A stretch of DNA of 5,719 bases from Clostridiaceae bacterium (lineage in GTDB: Bacteria; Bacillota; Clostridia; Saccharofermentanales; UBA5734): assembly GCA_012511525.1 (NCBI GenBank), contig JAAZFW010000206.1, positions 1 through 5,719 of the forward strand, read 5' to 3'. The position numbers and the translations under genes are program-made. The notes beneath the pieces were generated by a model. That model was not told where the DNA came from. It made no database searches and saw nothing but the letters and a program-made list of their open reading frames with translations. This document shows, one piece after another, positions 1-5,415 of the stretch (the stretch's first letter is position 1; each line of letters opens with the position of its first letter).

Positions 1-780
1 GATATAGACAACGATGTCAGAATCCGCCCACTTGGCCAGCTGGTGCTGGACAACGGTCTTGCCGCTGCCGAACGGGCCGGGGATGGTCGCCGTACCGCCG
101 CGGGCCACCGGGAAAAAGGTGTCGATGGAACGCTGGCCGGTCACCAGCGGCCGGTCAGGCGAAAGCTTGGTCTGGTACGGACGTCCGCGCCGTACCGGCC
201 ATTTTTGCAGCATGGTTACCGGGACGAGCGAACCGTCTGGCTTGCGCAGCTGGCAGACCGCTTCCTCGACCGTCATCAGGCCGGAGCGAATGGCTTCGAC
301 CGTACCGGACAGGCCCGGCGGCACCATGACCCGGTGCTCAACCAGCGAGGTCTCGCGCACCGTGCCGACGATATCGCCCCCTGACACGCGCTCCCCGTCG
401 GTGACGGACGGCGCGAAATGCCAGCGCTTGTCCCGGTCGACCGCCGGGGCGGATACGCCGCGGGCGATGTTGTTGCCGGCCAGCTGCACCAGACGATCCA
501 GCGGGCGCTGGATGCCGTCGAAGATGCCGCCGATCAGGCCGGGGGCCAGCTCGACGGACAGCGGGGCGCCTTCGGATTCAACCCGCTCGCCCGGCCCCAG
601 TCCGGCGGTCTCTTCGTAAACCTGGATCGAGGCCCGGTCGCCGTGCATCTCGATGATTTCGCCGATCAAACGCTTGTCGGACACGCGCACCACGTCGAAA
701 AGGTTGGCGTCGCGCATCTCGTCGGCCACGACCAGCGGACCGGATACCTTGATGATTTTTCCCTGGCTTTTATTATTCAT
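1..780 (-). CDS. ntpA: V-type ATPase catalytic subunit A, N-terminal 260 residues (3' end beyond window)
   Basis: This is the ATP-hydrolysing subunit of the cytoplasmic V1 head; three copies alternate with three B subunits. The frame is open from an ATG at 780 to the window edge, giving residues 1-260 of a protein usually near 590 residues long. Visible parts are an N-terminal beta-barrel (about 1-70), the A-type linker with GGIFDGIQRPL (84-94), the 'non-homologous' insertion typical of A subunits (about 110-190), and the start of the nucleotide-binding domain. The Walker A loop GPFGSGKT is at residues 235-242 (bases 55-78), with catalytic-site K241 and T242. It is followed by QHQLAKWADSDIVVYI, where the window cuts it. 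GPFGSGKT is the catalytic A form of the P-loop, so this is not B or the F-type beta subunit. A GAGGAG ribosome binding site at 790-795, 9 bases upstream, supports the start. The gene begins 3 bases after the F gene ends, so translation is probably coupled. The truncation is due only to the window edge. Confidence 0.97.
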   Translation of the reverse strand, partial: MNNKSQGKIIKVSGPLVVADEMRDANLFDVVRVSDKRLIGEIIEMHGDRASIQVYEETAGLGPGERVESEGAPLSVELAPGLIGGIFDGIQRPLDRLVQLAGNNIARGVSAPAVDRDKRWHFAPSVTDGERVSGGDIVGTVRETSLVEHRVMVPPGLSGTVEAIRSGLMTVEEAVCQLRKPDGSLVPVTMLQKWPVRRGRPYQTKLSPDRPLVTGQRSIDTFFPVARGGTATIPGPFGSGKTVVQHQLAKWADSDIVVYI

Positions 781-783
781 GGA

Positions 784-1161
784 TCATGACTCCTCAATAA
801 GATCTTGCGGTTGATCGAGCTGCGGTCTATGGCCGTCCTGTTCGTCATCGTGGCTGAACAAGTCGATGCCGACGGCTCGGCGGACGGATTCGCTGATCTG
901 GCGCAAACCGTAACCGGTGCTGCCCTGGATCGACGGAATCGGAATGATCGAAGGCAGACGGCGCTCGCGGTACTGCTGCAGGTGCGGCGCGATCGCTTCG
1001 GCCAGCACCTCGGTCAGGAAAATGACGGCATAATGGTTTTTGACCAGTTCGTCGACAGCATCCGCCGCTTCCTGCGGATTTTGCGCCTCGACAACAGCCA
1101 TGCCTAAAGCGCGATAGCCCATGACACTGTCCCGGTCACCGATAACGCCAACTTGATACAT
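784..1161 (-). CDS. ntpG: V-type ATPase subunit F (central stalk; NtpG in E. hirae naming)
   Basis: A small soluble subunit that binds subunit D to form the rotating central stalk of V1; 125 residues. Family marks are the N-terminal strand-loop MYQVGVIGDRDSVMGYRALG (1-20), the YAVIFLTE strand (44-51), and the conserved IIPIPSIQGSTGYGL (72-86) followed by ISESVRRAVGID (89-100). The ATG at 1161 is preceded by GGAGGTGA (1168-1175), close to the full anti-Shine-Dalgarno complement; this overlaps the stop codon of the C gene, which ends 6 bases upstream. Family members I know of are about 100-105 residues and end just after the AVGID-type motif. Here about 20 further hydrophilic, Asp/Glu/Gln-rich residues follow (roughly 104-125), with no assigned role. 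Naming differs between systems: this is F in archaeal and eukaryotic nomenclature and NtpG in the E. hirae operon. Confidence 0.95.
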   Translation of the reverse strand: MYQVGVIGDRDSVMGYRALGMAVVEAQNPQEAADAVDELVKNHYAVIFLTEVLAEAIAPHLQQYRERRLPSIIPIPSIQGSTGYGLRQISESVRRAVGIDLFSHDDEQDGHRPQLDQPQDLIEES

Positions 1162-1167
1162 GATCGA

Positions 1168-1175
1168 TCACCTCC
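1168..1175 (-). promoter_or_regulatory. Ribosome binding site of the F gene, overlapping the ntpC stop codon
   Basis: GGAGGTGA matches most of the anti-Shine-Dalgarno complement. Its final TGA is the stop codon of ntpC, so ribosomes ending C stand directly on the site that loads the F start 6 bases further on. This suggests translational coupling of C and F. Confidence 0.8.
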
Positions 1176-2292
1176 AGGCCAGGTAGCTGTCGCGAATCAG
1201 GTCACGCATCTGTGCGCGGGGCAGGCCGTTGCGCAGATAGGTCGTGATGATCCGGATGTTCTTGATTTCCATTTGACGGGCCAATGCCCAGGCCAGCGGA
1301 ATTTCAGGTCCGTTCAAGACCCAGCGGGCCTGACGGATATGGTCCATGATCAAGTTATCGGAAGCCAGGCTGAAACGAGCCGCCTCGCCGGGCTGGCCGT
1401 AGGTCCGGCACCGCTCAGCCAGGGCTGCCAGGGAGGTCGGTGCGTAGAGCGCCCTCACCTGGTCTTCTGACTGGTCGTAGACAGCCAGCACGGCCTCCAG
1501 GGCCAGCGAACCCCCGCCGAGCAGCGCGCGGCGCAGAATATCTTTGCCCATGCGCAAGGCCCGGGTTCTCAGGAGCAGTTCAAGGTTGGTCACGTCAGTG
1601 CGGCGCTCGAGATAGGCGCTGAAAAAGCGGTTGCCGATTTCAGCGGCCTGGGCATGCACCTTCTGCCAGACCGCCTGGTCGATCAGGTGGTCAATATCGC
1701 TGAAATCGTAGCGCTGCAGGTAGCGCTCGATCGCCCGGACGGATAAATCAGCCAGCCACTTTGGCAGTTCGCCGGTTTCCCGCATGGCGATCTGCCGGTA
1801 CAGGACCGCCGCCGGCACACGGGACGGCAGCAAAGCCTGCCCGGACGCCTCGCCGAACGGCAGAACGCCGTCAGCGCCGCTGAAGTCGGGCATTTGTGCT
1901 GAACCGGAGGACGATTTGTCAAGCTCGGGCGCAGACCGGCTGCCAACCCATTGGGTCAACAGCTTCTTCAGGACCAGCTTCAGGTTGTGGGCATCGTTGA
2001 ACAGGATCAGCGTATCCGCATAGCGCGGGTCCGGCATCTGCTCGTCCAGCCAAGCCAGCACGGCTTCGGACTCCTTGCTGAGGCAAACCTCCGGATCCTG
2101 GCCCGCGGGATAGCCGTTGGCGATCAGCAAGCGCGTGATCGCGTCCGGCCCGCTATCTTCTGTCAGGCGGTTCAAGCTGGCCTGGTCGAGCAGGAGCAGC
2201 TCGCGCGCGCGAACCAGTCCGCTGATGTAGCGGTAGCGTTCCTGCAGCTTGTCCGGACCCGGGCTGCGCGTCGTTTTCGCAGTTGCCGTCAT
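1168..2292 (-). CDS. ntpC: V-type ATPase subunit C (rotor socket, AC39 / subunit d family)
   Basis: Subunit C is the funnel-shaped socket that seats the central stalk (D-F) on the membrane c-ring; it is homologous to eukaryotic subunit d. At 374 residues it is somewhat longer than the usual 330-350. The AC39 fold shows as repeated helical modules: YRYISGLVRARELLLL (20-35), FNDAHNLKLVLKKLL (98-112), VTNLELLLRTRALRMGK (234-250) with LLGGGSL (257-263), and the C-terminal PEIPLAWALARQMEIKNIR (329-347) ending near RDLIRDSYLAWR. The extra length lies mainly around 117-157, a Ser/Gly/Ala/Pro-rich stretch that looks like a flexible linker (bases about 1822-1944). The ATG at 2292 shares an ATGA with the stop of the E gene. 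GGAGGAG at 2301-2307, inside the E coding region and 8 bases upstream, supports this start and suggests translational coupling to E. The gene ends in TGA 6 bases before the F start. Confidence 0.95.
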   Translation of the reverse strand: MTATAKTTRSPGPDKLQERYRYISGLVRARELLLLDQASLNRLTEDSGPDAITRLLIANGYPAGQDPEVCLSKESEAVLAWLDEQMPDPRYADTLILFNDAHNLKLVLKKLLTQWVGSRSAPELDKSSSGSAQMPDFSGADGVLPFGEASGQALLPSRVPAAVLYRQIAMRETGELPKWLADLSVRAIERYLQRYDFSDIDHLIDQAVWQKVHAQAAEIGNRFFSAYLERRTDVTNLELLLRTRALRMGKDILRRALLGGGSLALEAVLAVYDQSEDQVRALYAPTSLAALAERCRTYGQPGEAARFSLASDNLIMDHIRQARWVLNGPEIPLAWALARQMEIKNIRIITTYLRNGLPRAQMRDLIRDSYLAWR

Positions 2293-2873
2293 GGTGCCGG
2301 CTCCTCCGCTGTAAACAGGATATCGGCGGCCAGTCGGACCAGCACCGGTCGATCGTTCTTGATCATTGTCTCAAAAGTCAGGTTCTCTTCGATCAGGCCG
2401 CTTCGGATAACCAGTCCGCCGGCAAAATCGCCCGCCTGCTCTGAAACTGAAATCTGGCGGCGGCTTTGCAGGAGCAGCCTCGGTCCCAGCATCTGGTCCT
2501 GACGGCTGAGGATGACCTCGCCTTCCGCCATACCCGACTGCTCGATCAGGGCCTGGTAAAGCGCAAGTTTTCGCTCCGGCTCCAATGCGGTCAACCGTTC
2601 CAGGGCCAGGCGGATGGTCTCGTCGACCAGTTCCTGGCGGGCGCCCAGCAGCGTCTTGCGCTGATCGAGCGCGGCCAGGCTGCGGGCTCGGCTGACAACC
2701 GCTTCCGCCCGGGCCTTGCCGGTCTGGCGCGCCTCGGCAAGCAGCTGTGCGGCTGTTTGCTCGTTCTTTTCTTTCAGTTCCGCGGCTGTTTCCCGCGCCT
2801 GGCGCAAGATGGCGTCCGCCTCTTCTCGCGCGTCGGCCAGGATCCGCAGTTTAATGGCTTCTAACCCTTCCAA
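2289..2873 (-). CDS. ntpE: V-type ATPase subunit E (peripheral stalk), TTG start
   Basis: E pairs with the H/G-type subunit to form the peripheral stalks that link the V1 head to membrane subunit I and resist rotation. The protein has 194 residues, normal for the family (about 190-200). Residues 1 to about 95 are a long charged, Ala/Glu/Arg-rich helix that begins in the family style (MEGLEAIKLRIL) and is likely to form a coiled coil. Residues about 100-194 form the globular head-binding domain, with the typical GGLVIRSGLIEENLTFETM (152-170) and ADILF (183-187) near the end. The start codon is TTG (2871-2873). It is well supported because GAGGAG lies at 2881-2886, 7 bases upstream, and the next internal Met is only at residue 115, past the coiled coil. 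A 50-base spacer containing a hairpin separates it from the K gene. Its TGA stop overlaps the ATG of the C gene. Confidence 0.95.
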   Translation of the reverse strand: MEGLEAIKLRILADAREEADAILRQARETAAELKEKNEQTAAQLLAEARQTGKARAEAVVSRARSLAALDQRKTLLGARQELVDETIRLALERLTALEPERKLALYQALIEQSGMAEGEVILSRQDQMLGPRLLLQSRRQISVSEQAGDFAGGLVIRSGLIEENLTFETMIKNDRPVLVRLAADILFTAEEPAP

Positions 2874-2880
2874 GATCGTT

Positions 2881-2886
2881 CTCCTC
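2881..2886 (-). promoter_or_regulatory. Ribosome binding site that fixes the TTG start of ntpE (GAGGAG)
   Basis: GAGGAG lies 7 bases upstream of TTG at 2871-2873. No ATG or GTG start near the expected N-terminus would retain the coiled coil, so this site decides the start of subunit E. Confidence 0.85.
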
Positions 2887-2898
2887 TCCGGACAGAAC

Positions 2899-2916
2899 CG
2901 GCAACGGCTGTTGCCG
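2899..2916 (-). promoter_or_regulatory. Hairpin in the ntpK-ntpE spacer
   Basis: The transcript reads CGGCAAC-AGCC-GTTGCCG, a perfect 7-base-pair stem with a 4-base loop. It starts 7 bases after the K stop codon and ends 12 bases before the GAGGAG of ntpE. The following bases (GGTTCTGTCCGG) contain no T tract, so this is not a standard terminator. It could stabilise the 3' end of a K-containing transcript or reduce expression of downstream genes. The structure is seen; the role is inferred. Confidence 0.45.
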
Positions 2917-2923
2917 TCTGGCG

Positions 2924-3403
2924 TCAGGTAATACGGAAAATGGTCAGGACGGAGGCCAGCAGAGCGAGAATGGCATAGGTTTCAACCATGGCTGCCATGA
3001 CCAGCGCCTTGGACTGCTCTTCCGGCCGTTTGGCGACCAGGGCCACACCGGCTTCCGATACCCGGCCCTGGTAAACAGCGGAGAAATAGCCCACGATGGC
3101 GATCGGGAGCACGGCCATCAGGTAGGCCAGCCCCTTCTGCCAGGTGATATCGGCACCCGCGCTGAACAGGCCGGATTGCTGCAGCACCATGAACCAGGTG
3201 AGCAAGCCATAGATGCCCTGGGTTCCCGGCAGCGCCTGCAGGATGAGCAGCTTGCCGAACTTGTTGGGATCCTCGGTCAGGACGCCCGCGGCCATTTCGC
3301 CCACGCGCCCGACGGCTTTGGCCGAGCCGATGCCCGGCAGCAGGGCGGCCAGCGCGCCAGCCATGAATGTCAGGATCAAGCCGAGATTCTCTAGAAACTC
3401 CAT
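2924..3403 (-). CDS. ntpK: V-type ATPase subunit K (rotor-ring proteolipid, subunit c), Na+-type
   Basis: K forms the membrane rotor ring that carries the coupling ion. It has 159 residues and four predicted membrane helices (about 8-28, 53-79, 89-111, 133-157), arranged as two fused c-type hairpins. The duplication is visible: GRVGEMAAGVLTEDP (32-46) aligns with GRVSEAGVALVAKRP (113-127). Only the second hairpin has the membrane carboxylate, E141 in AAMVETYAIL; the first has LPGTQGIYG at the matching place. L58, T61, Q62, Q112 and E141 match, in order and spacing, the five ligands of the Na+ site in the E. hirae NtpK ring (L61, T64, Q65, Q110, E139; numbering from memory). This predicts Na+ coupling and one ion per four-helix subunit. 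The ATG is preceded by AGGAGG (3411-3416) at 7 bases. The 41-base upstream and 50-base downstream spacers each contain a hairpin, which may help make this subunit in excess, since a ring needs about ten copies. Confidence 0.97.
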   Translation of the reverse strand: MEFLENLGLILTFMAGALAALLPGIGSAKAVGRVGEMAAGVLTEDPNKFGKLLILQALPGTQGIYGLLTWFMVLQQSGLFSAGADITWQKGLAYLMAVLPIAIVGYFSAVYQGRVSEAGVALVAKRPEEQSKALVMAAMVETYAILALLASVLTIFRIT

Positions 3404-3410
3404 GTTTTTT

Positions 3411-3416
3411 CCTCCT
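3411..3416 (-). promoter_or_regulatory. Ribosome binding site of ntpK (AGGAGG)
   Basis: A perfect AGGAGG sits 7 bases before the ATG of subunit K and is followed by an A-rich AAAAAAC spacer, which should leave the start region unstructured. With the GAGGAG before E it is among the clearest sites in the window, which fits the need for many K copies per enzyme. Confidence 0.85.
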
Positions 3417-3417
3417 G

Positions 3418-3432
3418 GGTCCCTCCGGGACC
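3418..3432 (-). promoter_or_regulatory. Hairpin directly upstream of the ntpK ribosome binding site
   Basis: In the I-K spacer the transcript reads GGTCCC-GGA-GGGACC, a perfect 6-base-pair stem with a 3-base loop, ending one base before the AGGAGG of ntpK. No T run follows, so it is not an intrinsic terminator. A stem abutting the ribosome binding site without covering it could keep that site accessible or protect a processed 5' end. That function is inferred; only the inverted repeat is seen. Confidence 0.45.
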
Positions 3433-3444
3433 ATTTTAATTTCG

Positions 3445-5415
3445 TTAAGCCTTTTCCATCGCCTCCGCTGGTGAGCGGACGATATCAACATAGCGGGTCT
3501 TGATCGTCAGCGGGCGCCAGAGACGGCCGCCGCCATCGTAAAATTTGCCGAAAAACTCCACGTAGTGGAGACGGCTGGTGTGCACGTACGCCGACAAGGC
3601 GGACAGGGCCAGGTTGAGGCCGTGTCCGAGAATGGCGACCAGCACGTAGAAAAAGAAACCGGTGATCGACGGTCCGCCCAAAAAACCGAGCAGGTTGACG
3701 ACCATCGCGATGACACTGGTGGCCAGAACAAGGGCCAGGATACGCGTATAGGACAGGATGTCGCTGATGTAGCTGGTGATGTCATACAGCGACAAAAGCC
3801 CTTTCAGCAGGCGCATGACCGGGTTGCGGGTCCCCCGGCCGCCGAACAGCACCAGCACCGAAGCGCCGGTCAAGGCCAGGTAAAGCCCGGTCTGGCCGCC
3901 GATCCCTCCGAGCAAAATGCCAAGCCCGGCGATAATCAGGTACCAGGGGAAGATGTCGAGCACCGCGTCCTTGCCCCTGCCGGTAACAAAGAGCAAATAG
4001 GCCTTGGCGCCCATGCCGGCAAACAGGTGGATCACGCCGAAAATCATGCTCCAGATCATCAGCTTGGTGGCATCGTCCATCGGGTTGAACCAGAGTGCCG
4101 GGATAACCAGGCGCCCCTGGGACAGAACCGATACCATGTCGCCGAAAAAGCTGCCGAAGAGGAAGCCCCAAATTACCGATGAGATGCCGCACAAAAAGAG
4201 CATCTTCACCATCCGGCCCATTTCGCCCTTGGCCTTGACTTTGAAAAGAAGCAGGGCGCACAGACCCGACAGAAGCAGCCCGTAGCCGATGTCGCTCAGC
4301 ATCATGCCGAAAAAGAAGAAAAAGAACGGCGCCAGCAGGGGCGTCGGATCCTGCTCGCGGGTCGATGGCGGGCTGAACATCTCCACGATGACTTCATATG
4401 GTTTGACCAGTTTGCTGTTGCTGAGCAGAATCGGGTATTCGTCTTCCGGGCCGGCCGGCTCATGGCTGAGTGCGACCATGAAACGGCTCTCCAGGCCCCG
4501 GGCGACCGATTTGACCAGGTGTGCGGGAACCCAGCCTTGCAGCCAGAACGTATGCTGGCTGCCCGGCAGATCGGAGGATGCTTTGAGCCGGTCATGCCGG
4601 ATCAGCAAAAAATCGTGCAGCACTTCGAAATCTGCTCCGCTCTGGGCCAGCTCGTCCAGCTCCTGCTCGCGGCGAGCCAGCTCTTGCTGGATCTCACGGA
4701 TCTGGCCGCTTATGCGGCTGAGCTGCTCGGAAGGTGTTCCAGGCGTGTCGATTTCGGGCAGGGGGCTGAAGCCGGCCTTGCGCAGGATGCTGCGCGCCAG
4801 GTCAGATCGGCTGCGCAGCGTGGCCGCCGCACAGCGCAGCCCGCCTTCATCTTCGGACAGGACCGTCAACAGGCTTTCCGGCACTTCTTCCCGCAACTGG
4901 GTCTCCGCCTGACGCAGCATTTCCGGCGTGTCCAGGCTGCCCAGAAAGACTTGGACATGGGCTGTCTGCTGCTGCTTTAGATCGAGATCGAGGCCTTCCC
5001 ACGGCTGAAGCAGATCGCGCAGCGTCGCTAAATGTCCAAGCTGCTGGCGCAGCTCGGCGATACGGGTCTGATTCTGCTCAATTCTGGCGATCTGGCCAAG
5101 CAGCTCTTTTTCCCGGCCGGCCACGCCCATCAAGGTGGCAGCGTCGACTTGGCGTCGGCCTGAGAACATCTTCCGTTTGACCGGATGGCGCCGCCTCGCG
5201 ATGTCGATAGCCATTTCCAGACGCGACATCAGGCTGATTTCGCCCTGGATCGCCTGCCGTTCGGGAACAAGCGCCGCCTCTTCCGCGCTTGTCTCCTGCT
5301 CCGCCGGGGGCTCGATCAGTTCAACCGCGCCCAGCCGCATCAGGGTGTCCATGATCGGATCGCGCTCTTCGCGCAGGCCGATCACGGTCAGTTTTTCCAT
5401 TTTAACGATGGGCAC
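3445..5415 (-). CDS. ntpI: V-type ATPase subunit I (membrane stator, subunit a), GTG start
   Basis: Subunit I provides the ion half-channels beside the K ring and anchors both peripheral stalks; 656 residues, normal for the family. The cytoplasmic half (1 to about 355) opens with MPIVKMEKLTVIGL, has coiled-coil arms (about 101-135 and 229-258) and the WLQGWVPA motif (291-298). The membrane half (about 360-615) has seven or eight helices and includes PFFFFFFGMMLSDIGYG (363-379), GFLFGSFFGD (417-426), SDILSYTRILAL (551-562) and GHGLNLALSAL...VHTSRLHYVEFFGKFY (597-626). R558 in SYTRIL and R615 in VHTSRL correspond to the two channel arginines of yeast Vph1 (R735, R799). The start is read as GTG at 5415, which overlaps the end of the upstream gene by 14 bases. 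The MPIVKMEKLT beginning fits the family's usual MxIVKM opening. The alternative is the ATG of Met6 at 5400, with no ribosome binding site. Only a weak AGGA (5428-5431), 12 bases away, precedes the GTG, so coupling to the upstream gene is likely. Confidence 0.97.
   Translation of the reverse strand: MPIVKMEKLTVIGLREERDPIMDTLMRLGAVELIEPPAEQETSAEEAALVPERQAIQGEISLMSRLEMAIDIARRRHPVKRKMFSGRRQVDAATLMGVAGREKELLGQIARIEQNQTRIAELRQQLGHLATLRDLLQPWEGLDLDLKQQQTAHVQVFLGSLDTPEMLRQAETQLREEVPESLLTVLSEDEGGLRCAAATLRSRSDLARSILRKAGFSPLPEIDTPGTPSEQLSRISGQIREIQQELARREQELDELAQSGADFEVLHDFLLIRHDRLKASSDLPGSQHTFWLQGWVPAHLVKSVARGLESRFMVALSHEPAGPEDEYPILLSNSKLVKPYEVIVEMFSPPSTREQDPTPLLAPFFFFFFGMMLSDIGYGLLLSGLCALLLFKVKAKGEMGRMVKMLFLCGISSVIWGFLFGSFFGDMVSVLSQGRLVIPALWFNPMDDATKLMIWSMIFGVIHLFAGMGAKAYLLFVTGRGKDAVLDIFPWYLIIAGLGILLGGIGGQTGLYLALTGASVLVLFGGRGTRNPVMRLLKGLLSLYDITSYISDILSYTRILALVLATSVIAMVVNLLGFLGGPSITGFFFYVLVAILGHGLNLALSALSAYVHTSRLHYVEFFGKFYDGGGRLWRPLTIKTRYVDIVRSPAEAMEKA
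4309..4326 (-). repeat. 9-base tandem repeat encoding six phenylalanines in ntpI
   Basis: The coding strand reads TTCTTTTTC twice in a row, giving F364-F369 at the start of the first membrane helix of subunit I. It is an uninterrupted 18-base pyrimidine tract in an otherwise GC-rich gene. Gain or loss of one unit would change the protein by three residues without shifting the frame. The position is normally hydrophobic and aromatic in this family (PFFxLFFG style, from memory), with the same number of residues between P and G, so no net insertion is evident. Confidence 0.8.

Noticed and set aside
14..619. 201-codon plus-strand open frame opposite subunit A
   Set aside because: It is antisense to a clear catalytic A subunit with an intact Walker A; the composition is Arg/Ser/Pro-rich as expected of a GC-rich shadow, with no recognisable domain.
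1162..1169. Palindrome GATCGATC in the C-F gap as an operator
   Set aside because: Only 8 bases, internal to the operon and overlapping the C stop and F ribosome binding site region; easily due to chance.
1951..2502. 183-codon plus-strand frame spanning the C and E genes
   Set aside because: Antisense to two well-supported stalk and rotor genes; no domain and no ribosome binding site worth noting.
2899..2916. Hairpin after K as an intrinsic terminator
   Set aside because: No T-rich tract follows the stem, and E, C, F and A continue directly downstream in the same direction.
2982..3491. 169-codon minus-strand frame overlapping subunit K
   Set aside because: A shifted reading of the K gene; Arg/Gly/Ala-rich and lacking any membrane pattern, while the K frame matches its family end to end.
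3565..4182. 205-codon plus-strand open frame opposite subunit I
   Set aside because: Antisense to the conserved membrane half of subunit I; a Gln/His/Asp-rich nonsense composition and no family resemblance.
4289..4912. 207-codon plus-strand open frame opposite subunit I
   Set aside because: Ser/Arg-rich shadow of the subunit I coding region; no plausible domain.
5398..5400. ATG (Met6) as the start of subunit I
   Set aside because: No ribosome binding site precedes it, and the GTG five codons earlier gives the MxIVKM opening usual for the family.
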